Positions 10,953-22,167 of a stretch of 64,000 nt of DNA are shown piece by piece (the stretch's first letter is position 1; each line of letters opens with the position of its first letter). A program made the position numbers and the translations under genes. The notes under the pieces are model-generated. The model ran no database searches and was not told the DNA's origin. It was given only the letters and a program-made list of their open reading frames with translations. Source of the DNA: Pelagibacterales bacterium SAG-MED20 (lineage in GTDB: Bacteria; Pseudomonadota; Alphaproteobacteria; Pelagibacterales; Pelagibacteraceae); NCBI GenBank assembly GCA_014653975.1, contig JACWDR010000001.1, positions 152,001 through 216,000 of the forward strand, read 5' to 3'.

Positions 10953-11822
10953 ATGAAAAATATTATTATAACTGGGTCAAACGGTTTTATAGGGTCAAAC
11001 CTTGTCAATTCATTGAGCAAACAAAATAAATTAATTTTACTAATAAGAGTTAAAAAAAAACCAAAAAAAAATAAATATTTACTTAAAAAAAATATTTCAT
11101 ATAGATATTTTAGAAATAATGTAGAATTAGAAAATGTTCTAAAAAAAATTAAAGGTTTGTTTCTTATTCATTGTGCAACACATTATGTAAAAAAACATCA
11201 ATCAAGTGATATTACTAAAATTGTAAATTCAAATATTGAATTTGGAACAATACTTCTTGATAACCTCAATATTATGGGTGTTAAAAACTTTATTAATTTC
11301 TCTACAGTATGGGAGGACTTTAATGGAATTAAAGATAATCCAAATAATCTATACGCGGCATCTAAAAAAGCATTCGAAAAAATAGTAAACTACTATCAAA
11401 TTAAAAATTCAAAAATTAATTTTTATAATCTGATTATTTCAGATACTTATGGAATAAATGACAAAAGAAAAAAACTAATAAGTGTCCTCAAAAAAAATAT
11501 TGCTACTAAAAAAGAAACAAAAATTGTCTCAAAAAATCTTCATGTTAACTTACTCAATATAAATGATATTATTAATGGTATTTCTATTTTACTAAAAAAT
11601 AAAACAAAACCTGGAAAGTATAGCCTGATTAATAAAAAAGGATTTAGAACTGTAGAACTGATTAAAAAAATACAAAAAAAAACAGACTTCAAAATTAAAA
11701 TAAAATGGCTTTCCTCAAAAGTGATTAAAGAAAAAATATTTAAGTATAATTCTTTACCTGGTTGGAAAGAGAAATCTAGTAACTTAAATAGTTTAGTTAA
11801 ATTTATTTTAGATGATTATTAA
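10953..11822 (+). CDS. NAD-dependent epimerase/dehydratase family protein (SDR)
   Basis: Extended short-chain dehydrogenase of 289 residues. An N-terminal Rossmann fold is shown by IIITGSNGFIGSNLV, and the catalytic Ser/Thr and YxxxK by FSTVWED and LYAASKK. Such proteins interconvert nucleotide sugars or reduce keto-sugars for surface polysaccharides. It is followed 25 bases later by a GT61 gene on the same strand, which supports a glycan role. The substrate cannot be read from the sequence. Coding bases are rich in A runs. Confidence 0.85.
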   Translation: MKNIIITGSNGFIGSNLVNSLSKQNKLILLIRVKKKPKKNKYLLKKNISYRYFRNNVELENVLKKIKGLFLIHCATHYVKKHQSSDITKIVNSNIEFGTILLDNLNIMGVKNFINFSTVWEDFNGIKDNPNNLYAASKKAFEKIVNYYQIKNSKINFYNLIISDTYGINDKRKKLISVLKKNIATKKETKIVSKNLHVNLLNINDIINGISILLKNKTKPGKYSLINKKGFRTVELIKKIQKKTDFKIKIKWLSSKVIKEKIFKYNSLPGWKEKSSNLNSLVKFILDDY

Positions 11823-11847
11823 ATTTTAGTTAGGTTATTTTTAAACA

Positions 11848-12954
11848 ATGAAAATTCGAAAATACTTACAAAATCTGTTTAAAAAAACTTTTCAAAACTT
11901 ATTTTTTTTCTTTTATGGAAAAGTGGAAATTTATGACGAACAAAAAGAAACTAAGTTTAAAAAACATAAAGTTTCTACAATTAAACTTAATGGTAATACA
12001 TTTTCTTTGAACAACTATATTTATGAAATAGATGGAGGTAGAATTTATACTGATACAGTTGAAAATGTTGCGATAATTAAAGATAACACCCTTTTACCGA
12101 TGGTTTCTTATCAACAGGCCGATGGGGAATTAATAGATGGTAAACTAAATAAGGCTATAAAAATAGGAACCCCCAGATTAATAAAAAAAATTGATGGTAC
12201 GATGCTTTCACTTGTTCAAGGTGTAAGTGGAGAAAATTATTTTCACTTTTTGTTTGATATTTTAACAAAGTTAAAAATTTGTGATCAAAAAGTACCACTA
12301 AAAGAAATCGATTATTTTTATGTTCCAGGAAATATCAAATGGCAAAAAAAAATATTTTCTTTTTTTGATATAGATGAAAATCAATTAATTGATAGCAAGA
12401 TTTATAGACATGTAAAAGCTAAAAGACTTATTTCCTTAAATCACCCATGGTATCACAAAGGACACGTACAAAATGAAGTAGCAAATTTACCTGAATGGAT
12501 TGTGTTTTGGTTAAGAGAAAAATTTTTAACTATGGCACAAAAATTTGATAGTAATAGTAAAATTTTTATTGATAGGTCAGAGTCTAAGTTTAATCACTGC
12601 CAATTTCAAAACAATGATGAAATAATTAAATTCTTAAATTCTAAGGGATATACTTCTTATAAAGTTGGTCAATTAGATTTTCTGGAACAAGTCTACTTAT
12701 TTAGTAATGCTGAAACTATAGTTGGTCCACATGGCGCAGCTTTCTCAAATATTATATTTTGTAAACCCAAAACAAACATAATTGAAGTTTTACCAGATAC
12801 ACATAATAGTAAAAAATGTGAAAGATTAAGTAATATTTTAAACTTAAATTATAATAAAATTCTCACTCCTAAAGTAATTGAAACTGAAAGCAAATTTGGA
12901 GATATAAATTTTGAAATAAAAAAACTTGAATCTATAATTGAAAAAACAACTTAA
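11848..12954 (+). CDS. Glycosyltransferase family 61 protein
   Basis: Protein of 368 residues matching the GT61/DUF563 pattern: a middle LVQGVSGENYFHFLFDILTK segment, FIDRSESKFNHC, and the conserved C-terminal AETIVGPHGAAFSN followed by NIIEVLP. GT61 enzymes transfer pentose or hexosamine residues to glycans. It lies directly after the epimerase gene. Its stop shares a TTAA with the convergent GT17-like gene. The acceptor is unknown. Confidence 0.85.
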   Translation: MKIRKYLQNLFKKTFQNLFFFFYGKVEIYDEQKETKFKKHKVSTIKLNGNTFSLNNYIYEIDGGRIYTDTVENVAIIKDNTLLPMVSYQQADGELIDGKLNKAIKIGTPRLIKKIDGTMLSLVQGVSGENYFHFLFDILTKLKICDQKVPLKEIDYFYVPGNIKWQKKIFSFFDIDENQLIDSKIYRHVKAKRLISLNHPWYHKGHVQNEVANLPEWIVFWLREKFLTMAQKFDSNSKIFIDRSESKFNHCQFQNNDEIIKFLNSKGYTSYKVGQLDFLEQVYLFSNAETIVGPHGAAFSNIIFCKPKTNIIEVLPDTHNSKKCERLSNILNLNYNKILTPKVIETESKFGDINFEIKKLESIIEKTT

Positions 12955-13760
12955 GAACAAATAAATTCTTTAAATTTATTAATATTTTGAATTAAATAAT
13001 TGGGGTAGCTATTATTTATTTTAACAATTTCATATTCATGCCCTCTTTCAAAAAGATCAACCCTGTTTATCATTTTTTCTTTAATTATATTAATAGATGA
13101 AAATTTTTCAGAACTAAATTCATTATGTGCAAAAGTTTTTAATTTTTTCGATATTTCTTCAGGACTTGATAAGGAATTAAAGTGCCATCCACCATTTTCT
13201 ATAATTTGAATACTTTTTTCTTTATAAAATTTCCAAAAAGGGGCACTTAAATTTTTGAGTTTAATTTGTTGCCTCATATAATCAATGGATTTTAAATTTT
13301 TTTTTTTACAAATTCTAGTTCCTTCCCATGGGCTTTCATATTTATTAAAAAGATTAAATTTATAGCAATACATACTTTGTAAAAATATTCCGTACTTTTT
13401 TTTTAATAAAATATTTTTTAATAATTCTGGTCTAGGAATTTCATCTGGGTCAGAAAACATAATATAGTCATTTGCTTCTGCTTGCGATAGATTGCTTATA
13501 ATATAGTCTCTTTGTTGAGCCTGATTTTTCCATATCTCATTTTTATTTTTAAAAGGTTTTTCATGAACTATGTATATTAGTTTTTCTTTAAATTTAGGAT
13601 TTGTTAATTTAAAATTTAGTTTTTTTTTATTGCCTCGATGATCATATTGAGATTCACATACAACAAAGTAGTCTACTGCTTTATCTAAAATTTCAAATCT
13701 AATATTAGTTATAAAATTTTCTTGAAAAAATGTAACACAGTCATAAATTTTATTTTCCAT
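12951..13760 (-). CDS. Glycosyltransferase family 17-like protein
   Basis: Protein of 269 residues. The features fit GT17 (beta-1,4-N-acetylglucosaminyltransferase family): YDCVTFFQENFITNIRFEIL at the N-terminus, DYFVVCES, QAQQRDYI, DYIMFSDPDEIPRP carrying the acidic metal-binding triad, and GGWHFNSLSSPEEI. It starts three bases after the lepA stop, so it may be read through from the translation operon even though its role is in surface glycan assembly. The sugar and acceptor are unknown. Confidence 0.85.
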   Translation of the reverse strand: MENKIYDCVTFFQENFITNIRFEILDKAVDYFVVCESQYDHRGNKKKLNFKLTNPKFKEKLIYIVHEKPFKNKNEIWKNQAQQRDYIISNLSQAEANDYIMFSDPDEIPRPELLKNILLKKKYGIFLQSMYCYKFNLFNKYESPWEGTRICKKKNLKSIDYMRQQIKLKNLSAPFWKFYKEKSIQIIENGGWHFNSLSSPEEISKKLKTFAHNEFSSEKFSSINIIKEKMINRVDLFERGHEYEIVKINNSYPNYLIQNINKFKEFICS

Positions 13761-13763
13761 AAG

Positions 13764-15569
13764 TTATTCTTTATTGATTTTAAGAACTCCTATAAATGCT
13801 TCTTGTGGAATTTCTACTTTACCAAATTGTTTCCCTCTTGCCTTTCCTTTTTTTTGCTTATCTAATAATTTTCTTTTTCTGTCTCTTGCTCCACCACCAT
13901 GAATTTTTGTTAAAACATCTTTTTTAAAGCCTTTAATTGTCTCTCGAGCAATGATTTTTCCACCAATAGCTGCTTGAACAGGTATCATAAAATTATGTCT
14001 TGGTATTAAATCTTTGAGTTTCTCACACACTTCTCTTCCAACAGTTTGTGCAAAATCTTTGTGTACCATCATCGATAATGCATCTACTGGTTCCGCATTC
14101 ACCAAAATTCCAAGTTTTACCAAATCACCCTCTCTATGATCTATTATTTCATAATCAAAACTAGCATAACCACTTGTCATAGATTTTAATCTATCATTAA
14201 AATCAAAAACAACTTCATTCAATGGAATTTCATAATTCAAAACTGCTCTGTTTCCTGAATAACTTAAGTTGGTTTGCACTCCTCTTTTATCTTGGCAAAC
14301 TTTTATAATTGCACCAAGATATTGATCTGGTGTGATAATTGTTGCCTTAATCCAGGGTTCTTCAATATACTTTATCAATGTTTGTTCAGGTAAACTTGAG
14401 GGATTTTGTAATTCAATCACTTCACCTTTGTTTAAATGAACTTTATAAACAACTCCGGGTGTAGTTGTTAATAAATTAATATCAAATTCTCTTTCTAGTC
14501 TTTCGGTAATAATTTCTAGATGCAGTAAACCTAAAAATCCACACCTAAAGCCAAGTCCAAGTGCTGATGAAGATTCAGCCTCAAATGAGAAACTAGCATC
14601 ATTTAATTGTAATTTACCCAGACCATCTTTTAATTTTTGGTATTCAGAACTATCTACTGGAAACAAACCACAAAATACTACTGGCTTACTTGGTTTAAAA
14701 CCTGGTAGAGCTTGTTGTAGCGGATTGTTTGAATCACAAATAGTATCTCCAACTTTTGTCTCTGATAAAACTTTTATTCCTGTTGTTATAAAACCTATTT
14801 CTCCTGCATTAAGCTCTTTGATGTCTGTTGCTTTTGGCGTAAATACCCCAACTTTTTCAATAACATAATCTTGATTGGTAGACATCATTTTTATTTTCAT
14901 ATTCTTGGAAATTTTTCCATCAATAACTCTGACTAAAATGACTACTCCTAAGTAAGTATCGTACCAACTATCAACTAATAAACATTTTAAATCTGAAACT
15001 TTTTTTCCCTCTGGTGCTGGTAGTGATACAATAATTTGCTCTAAAATATCCTCAATACCTTCACCTGTTTTTCCTGAACATGGAATAGCATTTTGTGTAT
15101 CTATACCTATTACATCTTCAATTTGTTTTTTTGTTTTTTCTAAGTCTGAAGCTGGTAAATCAACTTTATTTAAAACAGGTACAATTTCATGATTAATATC
15201 TAAAGCTTGATAAACGTTTGCTAATGTTTGTGCTTCGACACCTTGAGTACTATCTACTATCAAAATAGAACCCTCACATGCATATAGAGATCGACTAACC
15301 TCATAACTAAAATCTACATGTCCAGGTGTATCAATAATATTTAGAATATACTCTTTTCCATCTTTTGCTCTATAGTTAAGTTTTACTGTTTGAGCTTTAA
15401 TAGTTATACCTCTTTCTCGCTCAATATCCATAGAGTCTAAAACTTGAGCTTTCATTTCTCTTTCAGTAAGCCCTCCGCAACTATGAATAATTCTATCTGC
15501 TATAGTAGATTTACCGTGATCTATATGCGCAATAATGGCAAAATTTCTGATATTATCAATAGTGCCCAT
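13764..15569 (-). CDS. lepA: Elongation factor 4 (LepA) GTPase
   Basis: Translation GTPase of 601 residues, the standard length, that acts on stalled or initiating ribosomes. G motifs are AHIDHGKST near the N-terminus, DTPGHVDF (G3) and NKVDLP (G4). The LepA-specific C-terminus is present with [20 protein letters not shown]. The ATG gives [19 protein letters not shown]. It is the last translation gene of the run thrS to lepA, two bases after pheT. Confidence 0.97.
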   Translation of the reverse strand: MGTIDNIRNFAIIAHIDHGKSTIADRIIHSCGGLTEREMKAQVLDSMDIERERGITIKAQTVKLNYRAKDGKEYILNIIDTPGHVDFSYEVSRSLYACEGSILIVDSTQGVEAQTLANVYQALDINHEIVPVLNKVDLPASDLEKTKKQIEDVIGIDTQNAIPCSGKTGEGIEDILEQIIVSLPAPEGKKVSDLKCLLVDSWYDTYLGVVILVRVIDGKISKNMKIKMMSTNQDYVIEKVGVFTPKATDIKELNAGEIGFITTGIKVLSETKVGDTICDSNNPLQQALPGFKPSKPVVFCGLFPVDSSEYQKLKDGLGKLQLNDASFSFEAESSSALGLGFRCGFLGLLHLEIITERLEREFDINLLTTTPGVVYKVHLNKGEVIELQNPSSLPEQTLIKYIEEPWIKATIITPDQYLGAIIKVCQDKRGVQTNLSYSGNRAVLNYEIPLNEVVFDFNDRLKSMTSGYASFDYEIIDHREGDLVKLGILVNAEPVDALSMMVHKDFAQTVGREVCEKLKDLIPRHNFMIPVQAAIGGKIIARETIKGFKKDVLTKIHGGGARDRKRKLLDKQKKGKARGKQFGKVEIPQEAFIGVLKINKE

Positions 15570-15571
15570 AT

Positions 15572-17980
15572 TTAAGATCTTATTTTTGCACCAGTCTTAT
15601 CTTCTACAGTAGAAATTATAAGTTGATTAATTCTATCTAGATCTTCATCTTTTAAAGTTTTTTCTGAAGACTGAATTGTAACATTTAAAGCAATTGATTT
15701 TTTACCATCTAAAATTTTGTCACCTTCATAGACATCAAATACTTTTACTGCTCTAATTAAATCTTGATCGACTTTATAGATTGTTTCTATTAGTTTCTGG
15801 ACTTGAAAATTTTTATCTATAACAAACGCAAAATCTCTTTCTGATTTTTGATAATCAGAATATTTATATTGAGCTTTTTGATCATTTAGTGTTTTTTTAT
15901 TTTGCTTAATATTATCTAAAAATATTTCAAAACCAGCTAGAGACTCTGTTTTTATATCTATTTTTTTTAAAATATTTGGATGAATTTCACCAAAATATGC
16001 AACTACTTGATCTGTGCTTTTGTTGAGAAATAATCTTCCTGATTTACCAGGATGATAATAACTAGGAGTTTTGTTATCTATATATAGTTTATTTTGATTA
16101 AATCCCGCCTCTACTAAACTTCTTACAACATCTCGTTTAACATCAAAAACATCAACCAATCTATCGTTTTCTAACCAATTTAATCTAGAAACCTTACCAG
16201 CACGTAAACCACAAACTACTGTTTCTTGTTGACCGGGTTGTGATCCTAAAAATACTGGTCCTATCTCAAATAATGAAATATCCTTAAATCCTCTATCTAA
16301 ATTTTTACTTAGATAAATAATTAAGTTAGAAAAAATAGAACTTCTCAAAACATTAAGATCTGAGCTGATAGGGTTTACAATATTAACTTGCTTATTGTTC
16401 TTTAAAAATAGCTGGTTAATTTTAGAGTCTGTGAAAGACCAGGTTATAGCCTCTAAAAAACCCTTGGATGCCATAGACCTTTGTAGAAAATGAAATAATC
16501 TTTGTTTATTATTTAATGTAGATTTTTTTCTAATTTTTTCTGGCTCTATAATTTTAATTTTATCATAGCCATGGATTCTTACTAGCTCCTCAACAATATC
16601 TATTTCTTGTTCTATATCCGGTCTCCAAGAAGGTATTTCTAAAGTTAGTATTTTTTTTTCTTTTTTTATTTTAAATCCAAGATCAAGTAAAATTTTGATT
16701 ATTTTTTTTTGTTCAATATTAAAACCAGTTATTTTTCTAAATGAAGATATTTCAAATTTTACTATTTTTTTTTTAATATTTTCTATTTTTTGAATGTCGA
16801 ATTTGCTTACTTCACCACCACAAATTTTCTTAATTAGTTCAGCCGCTTTCTGAAGACCCTGTTCTATTGATAAAGGGTCTATTCCTCTCTCAAATCTAAA
16901 TTTTGCATCTGTGTCTATATTTAATACTTTTGAAGTTTTTCTAATTGATCTTGGATTAAAATAAGCTGCTTCAATTAATACATTTTTAGTTTCTAATTCA
17001 GTTCCAGACTTGGTTCCTCCAATAATTCCTCCTAGACCTAATACACCTGAACTATCAGAAATTACACACATATCATTTTCAAGTGTATATTCTTTATTAT
17101 CTAGTGCTTTAAATTTTTCACCTTTTCTTGAGTTTCTAACTACAATCCCTTTATCAATTTTATCAGCATCATAAACATGTAGTGGCCTATTCAAATCAAA
17201 CATCACATAATTAGTAATATCAACTATTGCTGAGATAGGTTTTTGACCTAATGAAATAATTTTTTCTTTTAACCATTTAGGGCTTTCTATATTTTTTACA
17301 CCTGTGATTAAACATGTACCAAATATATTGCATCCTTGTTCTTTTTCTTTAGTAATTTTTATACTAATTTTTTGTTTAATTTTTTGAATTAGCTTTTCTT
17401 TTTTTATCTCTTTTAACTTACCACACCCTGCAGCAGCCAAGTCTCTTGCAATACCATTAACACCTAAGCAGTCTGCTCTGTTTGGCGTGATTGAAATATC
17501 AATTACTTTTAAAGTACTTTTTGAAAAATAAGTTTTACCAATTTTAGTATTATATTTTTTATTTGAAAGTTCAGTAATACCATCACTTTCATCTGATAAA
17601 TTTAATTCTGACTCTGAACAAAGCATTCCATATGATGTTACACCTCTAATTTTACTAATTGCTAGCTTCATTTGATTTTTCGGAATGACCGCACCTGGCG
17701 GTGCATAGATAGTTAACATGCCTTCTTTAGCATTTGGTGCACCACACACAACTTTAACTGGCTCCTTTTTTCCAATATCGACATCACAAACTTTCAACCT
17801 ATCTGCATCAGGGTGTTTTTCTGTTTTTATTATTTTAGCAATTAAAAAATCATCTAGATTACTTGATTGAGCTTCAACATTCTCAACTTCAAGTCCTATA
17901 TCTGTTAATTTGTCTATAATTTGATTTTCATTAAACTTAGTATCAAGATGATCTTTAAGCCAATTAGTGGTTATCTTCAT
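15572..17980 (-). CDS. pheT: Phenylalanine--tRNA ligase beta subunit
   Basis: Beta subunit of the alpha2-beta2 PheRS, 802 residues, normal length. Domains in order are the EMAP-type tRNA-binding domain (about 40-150, with [10 protein letters not shown]), B3/B4 editing core, B5, a class II-like core, and the C-terminal FDX-ACB anticodon domain ([13 protein letters not shown] onward). It overlaps pheS by 4 bases (ATGA), so the two subunits are coupled in translation. Confidence 0.97.
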   Translation of the reverse strand: MKITTNWLKDHLDTKFNENQIIDKLTDIGLEVENVEAQSSNLDDFLIAKIIKTEKHPDADRLKVCDVDIGKKEPVKVVCGAPNAKEGMLTIYAPPGAVIPKNQMKLAISKIRGVTSYGMLCSESELNLSDESDGITELSNKKYNTKIGKTYFSKSTLKVIDISITPNRADCLGVNGIARDLAAAGCGKLKEIKKEKLIQKIKQKISIKITKEKEQGCNIFGTCLITGVKNIESPKWLKEKIISLGQKPISAIVDITNYVMFDLNRPLHVYDADKIDKGIVVRNSRKGEKFKALDNKEYTLENDMCVISDSSGVLGLGGIIGGTKSGTELETKNVLIEAAYFNPRSIRKTSKVLNIDTDAKFRFERGIDPLSIEQGLQKAAELIKKICGGEVSKFDIQKIENIKKKIVKFEISSFRKITGFNIEQKKIIKILLDLGFKIKKEKKILTLEIPSWRPDIEQEIDIVEELVRIHGYDKIKIIEPEKIRKKSTLNNKQRLFHFLQRSMASKGFLEAITWSFTDSKINQLFLKNNKQVNIVNPISSDLNVLRSSIFSNLIIYLSKNLDRGFKDISLFEIGPVFLGSQPGQQETVVCGLRAGKVSRLNWLENDRLVDVFDVKRDVVRSLVEAGFNQNKLYIDNKTPSYYHPGKSGRLFLNKSTDQVVAYFGEIHPNILKKIDIKTESLAGFEIFLDNIKQNKKTLNDQKAQYKYSDYQKSERDFAFVIDKNFQVQKLIETIYKVDQDLIRAVKVFDVYEGDKILDGKKSIALNVTIQSSEKTLKDEDLDRINQLIISTVEDKTGAKIRS

Positions 17981-19044
17981 CTACTCAAACCTCTATAATT
18001 TGTTGGTACATCTAAAGGGTCAAATCCAAAATGGTTTAACCATCTATAGTCACAATCAAAAAATGCTCTTAAATCATTAATTCCATATTTTAACATTGCC
18101 AATCTATCTATTCCAATTCCAAAAGCATACCCTTGGTATTTTTTTTGGTCTATTTTTACATTTTTTAGAACATTTGGATGAACCATTCCACATCCTAAAA
18201 TTTCTAACCATTTATCACCTTCACCAATTATAATTTTTCCATCTTTTATTTCATATCCAATATCAACCTCAGCAGAAGGTTCTGTGAATGGAAAGTGGCT
18301 TGGTCTGAATCTCATTTTTATTTTATTAACTTCAAAAAATTCTTTAATAAAATAACTTAAACACCCCTTTAAGTGCCCCATATTAATATTTTTATCAATA
18401 TGTAATCCTTCAACTTGATGAAACATTGGAGCATGAGTTTGATCACTGTCAGATCTATAAGTTCTTCCTGGAGCAATAATTTTAAAAGGAGGTTTTTCCT
18501 TAAGCATTGTTCTAATTTGAACTGGTGAAGTGTGTGTTCTTAATAACAGCTCTTTTTTATTGTCTAAATAAAAAGTATCGTGCATGTCACGGGCAGGGTG
18601 ATTATCTGGAGTATTTAATGCCGTAAAATTATTATACTCATTTTCTATATCTGGACCTTCTTCTACACTAAAACCGATTTCAGAAAATATCGATGATATT
18701 TCATCAATTACTTGAGAAACTGGATGAATCTTTCCTTGTTCAAATGGTCTTTCGGGTAATGTTATGTCTATTTTTTCTTTTTGTAATTTTTGGTTTATTT
18801 CTTCTATTTCAATTTCTTGAATTTTTTTTATTATTAAATTTTGAAGATCATCCTTTATGGTATTCAAATCAGCAGCAAAAAATTTCCTCTCCTTTTCAGC
18901 AAGCGAACCTAATTTTTTAAACTGCGATGAAATAAGTCCATTTTTTCCAAACAGATCACTTTTAATTTCATTGATTTGATTTAAGTCTAAATTTTCTCTT
19001 AGTTTTAGAATAAATTCATCTTTTATTTTTTTAATATCGGACAT
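17977..19044 (-). CDS. pheS: Phenylalanine--tRNA ligase alpha subunit
   Basis: Catalytic alpha subunit of PheRS, 355 residues. An N-terminal coiled coil (about 1-90) is followed by the class II core: [33 protein letters not shown] (motif 2 region), and [13 protein letters not shown] (motif 3). It is separated from rplT by 43 bases that hold a hairpin just after the rplT stop. Confidence 0.97.
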   Translation of the reverse strand: MSDIKKIKDEFILKLRENLDLNQINEIKSDLFGKNGLISSQFKKLGSLAEKERKFFAADLNTIKDDLQNLIIKKIQEIEIEEINQKLQKEKIDITLPERPFEQGKIHPVSQVIDEISSIFSEIGFSVEEGPDIENEYNNFTALNTPDNHPARDMHDTFYLDNKKELLLRTHTSPVQIRTMLKEKPPFKIIAPGRTYRSDSDQTHAPMFHQVEGLHIDKNINMGHLKGCLSYFIKEFFEVNKIKMRFRPSHFPFTEPSAEVDIGYEIKDGKIIIGEGDKWLEILGCGMVHPNVLKNVKIDQKKYQGYAFGIGIDRLAMLKYGINDLRAFFDCDYRWLNHFGFDPLDVPTNYRGLSR

Positions 19045-19059
19045 ATTAACAGATTATTT

Positions 19060-19086
19060 CTTCACTAGAGAAAAACAATAGTGAAG
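19060..19086 (-). promoter_or_regulatory. Intercistronic hairpin between rplT and pheS
   Basis: CTTCACTA and TAGTGAAG form a perfect 8-bp stem with an 11-nt loop, starting one base after the rplT stop on the minus strand. No T tract follows, so it looks like an RNA stability, processing or attenuation element rather than a simple terminator. Confidence 0.5.
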
Positions 19087-19087
19087 A

Positions 19088-19444
19088 TTAATTTAATGCT
19101 GATTGAGCTTTTTGAACTATTGTTTTAAAGGCTTCTGGGCTATCGTATGCTATTTCAGCTAATATTTTTCTATCTAGTTTAATTCCGCATTTAGATAAAC
19201 CATTGATAAATTTTGAATACGTTAAACCTTCAGATCTTACTCCAGCATTAATTCTTTGTATCCATAAAGATTTGAATTCTCTTTTTTTAGTTCTTCGATC
19301 TCTGTAAGCATATTGCATGGCTTTTTCCATAGCCTGTTTTGCAACTCTTATTGTGCTTTTTCTTCTGCCCCATTGACCTTTAACAGCTTTTAAAACTTTT
19401 TTATGTTTAGCATGACTTGTTACACCTCTTTTTACTCTTGCCAT
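19088..19444 (-). CDS. rplT: 50S ribosomal protein L20
   Basis: Ribosomal protein of 118 residues that binds 23S rRNA early in 50S assembly. The basic N-terminus [19 protein letters not shown] and the block [18 protein letters not shown] are characteristic. It follows rpmI with a single-base gap inside the infC-rpmI-rplT group. In other bacteria L20 represses this operon; I did not identify its binding site here. Confidence 0.97.
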   Translation of the reverse strand: MARVKRGVTSHAKHKKVLKAVKGQWGRRKSTIRVAKQAMEKAMQYAYRDRRTKKREFKSLWIQRINAGVRSEGLTYSKFINGLSKCGIKLDRKILAEIAYDSPEAFKTIVQKAQSALN

Positions 19445-19445
19445 A

Positions 19446-19652
19446 TTATCCTCTTAAACTGTAAGGCATATATGATTTAACTATTTTGCCATCTTGCTTT
19501 GACATGGTAGTTGTGCCTCTTAATTTTCTAATTTGTGAATTTGTTCTTTTAATCATGCCATGTCTCTTCCCTGCCTGAGCCATCATAACCTTGCCTGTAG
19601 CTGAGACTTTAAATCGTTTTTTTGCTGAACTTTTAGTTTTTAATTTTGGCAT
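19446..19652 (-). CDS. rpmI: 50S ribosomal protein L35
   Basis: Small basic ribosomal protein. The ATG at 19652 gives [16 protein letters not shown], the standard L35 N-terminus, for 68 residues. The open frame reaches back to 19691, but the extra 13 residues are not family sequence. It lies between infC and rplT, the usual order. Confidence 0.95.
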   Translation of the reverse strand: MPKLKTKSSAKKRFKVSATGKVMMAQAGKRHGMIKRTNSQIRKLRGTTTMSKQDGKIVKSYMPYSLRG

Positions 19653-19704
19653 AATCTGCGGTCTTATACAAATATTAGGATAGATTTTCAACCTCTATTA
19701 ACCC

Positions 19705-20250
19705 CTATAAAGGCTGAATAACCATAATCATTTGCTTGCCATCAAACTTAGGGTGTAATTCTACTTTACCAATATCTTGCATATCAACTTTTATTTTGTC
19801 CATTAATTCTCTTCCTAAATGAGAGTGTTGAAGTTCTCTTCCTTTGAATCTAATTGTAAATTTTACTTTATCACCTTTTCCAATAAATTTTTTGGCATTT
19901 TTTACTTTAAAATCATAATCATGTGTTTCAGTAACTGGTCTCATTTTAATTTCTTTTAATAAAACTATTTTTTGTTTCTTCCTAGCAACATTTGCTTTTT
20001 TTTGAGCATCGTATTTAAATTTACCAATATCAATAATTTTGCAAACAGGTGGTTTTGCATTTGGGGCTATTTCGATTAAATCCAAACCTTGTTCTTTCGC
20101 CATTGATATAGCTTCATTGGTATTTATTATTCCTATATTTTCACCACCACTCCCAATTACTTGAACCTCGGGTGCAGAAATTCTGTTATTAGATCTTGGA
20201 CCTTTATCTTTAGTTCTTCTTTGAAAATAATTTTGTTTAAAATCTGCCAC
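19705..20250 (-). CDS. infC: Translation initiation factor IF-3
   Basis: Binds the 30S subunit and checks start-codon choice. The protein of 181 residues has the IF3-N domain (about 24-95, ISAPEVQVIGSGG and GLDLIEIAPNAKPPVCKI) and IF3-C domain (KKQKIVLLKEIKMRP, then IRFKGRELQHSHLG). The start is GTG at 20250, directly after the thrS stop; it is not the rare AUU used in E. coli, although an internal rare start nearer ISAPEV cannot be excluded. Confidence 0.95.
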   Translation of the reverse strand: MADFKQNYFQRRTKDKGPRSNNRISAPEVQVIGSGGENIGIINTNEAISMAKEQGLDLIEIAPNAKPPVCKIIDIGKFKYDAQKKANVARKKQKIVLLKEIKMRPVTETHDYDFKVKNAKKFIGKGDKVKFTIRFKGRELQHSHLGRELMDKIKVDMQDIGKVELHPKFDGKQMIMVIQPL

Positions 20251-22167
20251 TTAATTTGAGGGTGCTTTATTTAAAGCTGAAAAAGTTTTTAAGAATAGTT
20301 TTAATTCCATATTTTCTTGTTTGTTAGTATCCAACTTTCTAATCGTTACTGAGTTAGTGTCAACTTCTTTTTTACCACAAATCAGTAAAAGAGGGATTTT
20401 TGATAAAGAATGTTCTCTTATTTTATAATTTAAATTATGTTTTTTTAAATCTACCTCTGAACTAATACCTGCATTATTAATCTTTTTATTTACTTCTTTT
20501 GCATATGCATCGAAGTCGTCAGAAATAGGAATTACAACTGCTTGTAAAGGGGCTAGCCAAAATGGAAATTTACCTGCATAATTTTCAATAAGTATTCCCA
20601 TAAATCTCTCTAATGATCCAGATAATGCCCTATGAAGCATTACTGGAACTTTTTTGTCTCCATCTTTATCAACGTATGTTGCGTCTAATCTACCAGGTAA
20701 ATTAAGGTCTACCTGTAGTGTTCCACATTGCCAATCTCTTCCAATGGCATCTAGTAAAACAAATTCAATTTTTGGGCCATAGAATGCCCCTTCGCCTTTG
20801 TTAATTGTATATTCAAGTTTAGATGCTTTAACAGCATCCAATAAAGCTTTTTCTGCTTTATCCCAAACTTTATCTTCTCCTACTCTAACCTCTGGTCTGT
20901 CTGCATATTTTAAAATTACATTTTCAAAACCAAGGTCTTTATAAATATCTAAAATTAAATTAGTTACAATAATGCATTCATCTGTAATTTGGTCCTCTGT
21001 ACAAAAAATATGAGCATCGTCCTGAGTAAAAGCTCTAACTCTTAAAAGTCCGTGCAAAGCACCAGAGGGCTCATATCTGTGTACCTTTCCAAATTCTGAA
21101 ATTCTCAAAGGAAGATCTCTATAACTTTTTAAACCTTGATTGAATACTTGAACATGGCCTGGACAATTCATCGGTTTAATTGCAAATATTTTTTCATCAG
21201 GAGTTTCTGATGTATACATATGCTCTCCATATTTTCCCCAGTGTCCAGACTTTTCCCAAAGAGCTCTATCTAAAACTTCAGGAGTATTCACTTCTTTGTA
21301 TCCTCCTTCTTCTTGTCTATTTCTAATATAAGCAACTAATTTTTGAAAAAGTTTCCACCCTTTTTGATGCCAAAAAACAGAACCGGGGCTTTCTTCTCTA
21401 AAATGAAATAAATCCATTTCTTTTCCAAGTTTTCTATGATCTCTTTTTTCAGCTTCTTCAATCCTTCTTAGATAATCATTTAAGTCCTTTTGAGAAGCCC
21501 AGCTAGTTCCATAAATTCTTTGCAACATTTCATTATTTGAGTCTCCCCTCCAGTATGCTCCTGATACTTTTGTTAATTTAAAATGTTTACCAATTTTTCC
21601 TGTTGAAGATAAATGAGGGCCTCTACATAAATCATTCCATTCCCCATGAAAATATATAGAAACATCTTCTCCCTGGGGAATACTTTCTATAATTTCGGCT
21701 TTATAAATTTCTCCCTTATTTTTGAAATGAGAAATTGCTTTATCTCTCTTCCAAACTTCTCTTGTGGTTGGAACATCTCTATCAACAATTTCTTTCATCT
21801 TATTTTCAATTTTATTTAAATCTTCTTCTGTAAAAGGCTCTTTTCTTGAAAAATCATAATAAAAGCCGTTCTCGATAATTGGGCCAATAGTAACCTGAGT
21901 TCCTGGAAAAAGTTCTTGCACTGCCATCGCAGTTATATGAGCTGTGTCATGACGAATAGTTTCTAGTCCTTCTTTATCTTTAGATGTAAAAATTTTAATA
22001 GAACAATCTTTATCTATTACATGATTTAAATCTTTGAGCTCGTCATTAATGCTAATAATTGTAGCTTGCTTTGATAAAGATTTACTAATCTTTTCAGCAA
22101 CTTCTAAACCTGTAACTTTGTTAGAAAACTCAATATTTTTTCCATCTGGTAATGTAATTATTGGCAT
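20251..22167 (-). CDS. thrS: Threonine--tRNA ligase
   Basis: Class II synthetase of 638 residues charging tRNA-Thr. Domains in order are TGS (1 to about 62), the editing domain with HDTAHITAMAV, the catalytic core with KPMNCPGHVQVF and RYEPSGALHGLLRVRAFTQDDAHIFC, and a C-terminal anticodon domain. It begins one base after the GT4 stop and abuts infC, so this set is probably one transcript. Confidence 0.97.
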   Translation of the reverse strand: MPIITLPDGKNIEFSNKVTGLEVAEKISKSLSKQATIISINDELKDLNHVIDKDCSIKIFTSKDKEGLETIRHDTAHITAMAVQELFPGTQVTIGPIIENGFYYDFSRKEPFTEEDLNKIENKMKEIVDRDVPTTREVWKRDKAISHFKNKGEIYKAEIIESIPQGEDVSIYFHGEWNDLCRGPHLSSTGKIGKHFKLTKVSGAYWRGDSNNEMLQRIYGTSWASQKDLNDYLRRIEEAEKRDHRKLGKEMDLFHFREESPGSVFWHQKGWKLFQKLVAYIRNRQEEGGYKEVNTPEVLDRALWEKSGHWGKYGEHMYTSETPDEKIFAIKPMNCPGHVQVFNQGLKSYRDLPLRISEFGKVHRYEPSGALHGLLRVRAFTQDDAHIFCTEDQITDECIIVTNLILDIYKDLGFENVILKYADRPEVRVGEDKVWDKAEKALLDAVKASKLEYTINKGEGAFYGPKIEFVLLDAIGRDWQCGTLQVDLNLPGRLDATYVDKDGDKKVPVMLHRALSGSLERFMGILIENYAGKFPFWLAPLQAVVIPISDDFDAYAKEVNKKINNAGISSEVDLKKHNLNYKIREHSLSKIPLLLICGKKEVDTNSVTIRKLDTNKQENMELKLFLKTFSALNKAPSN

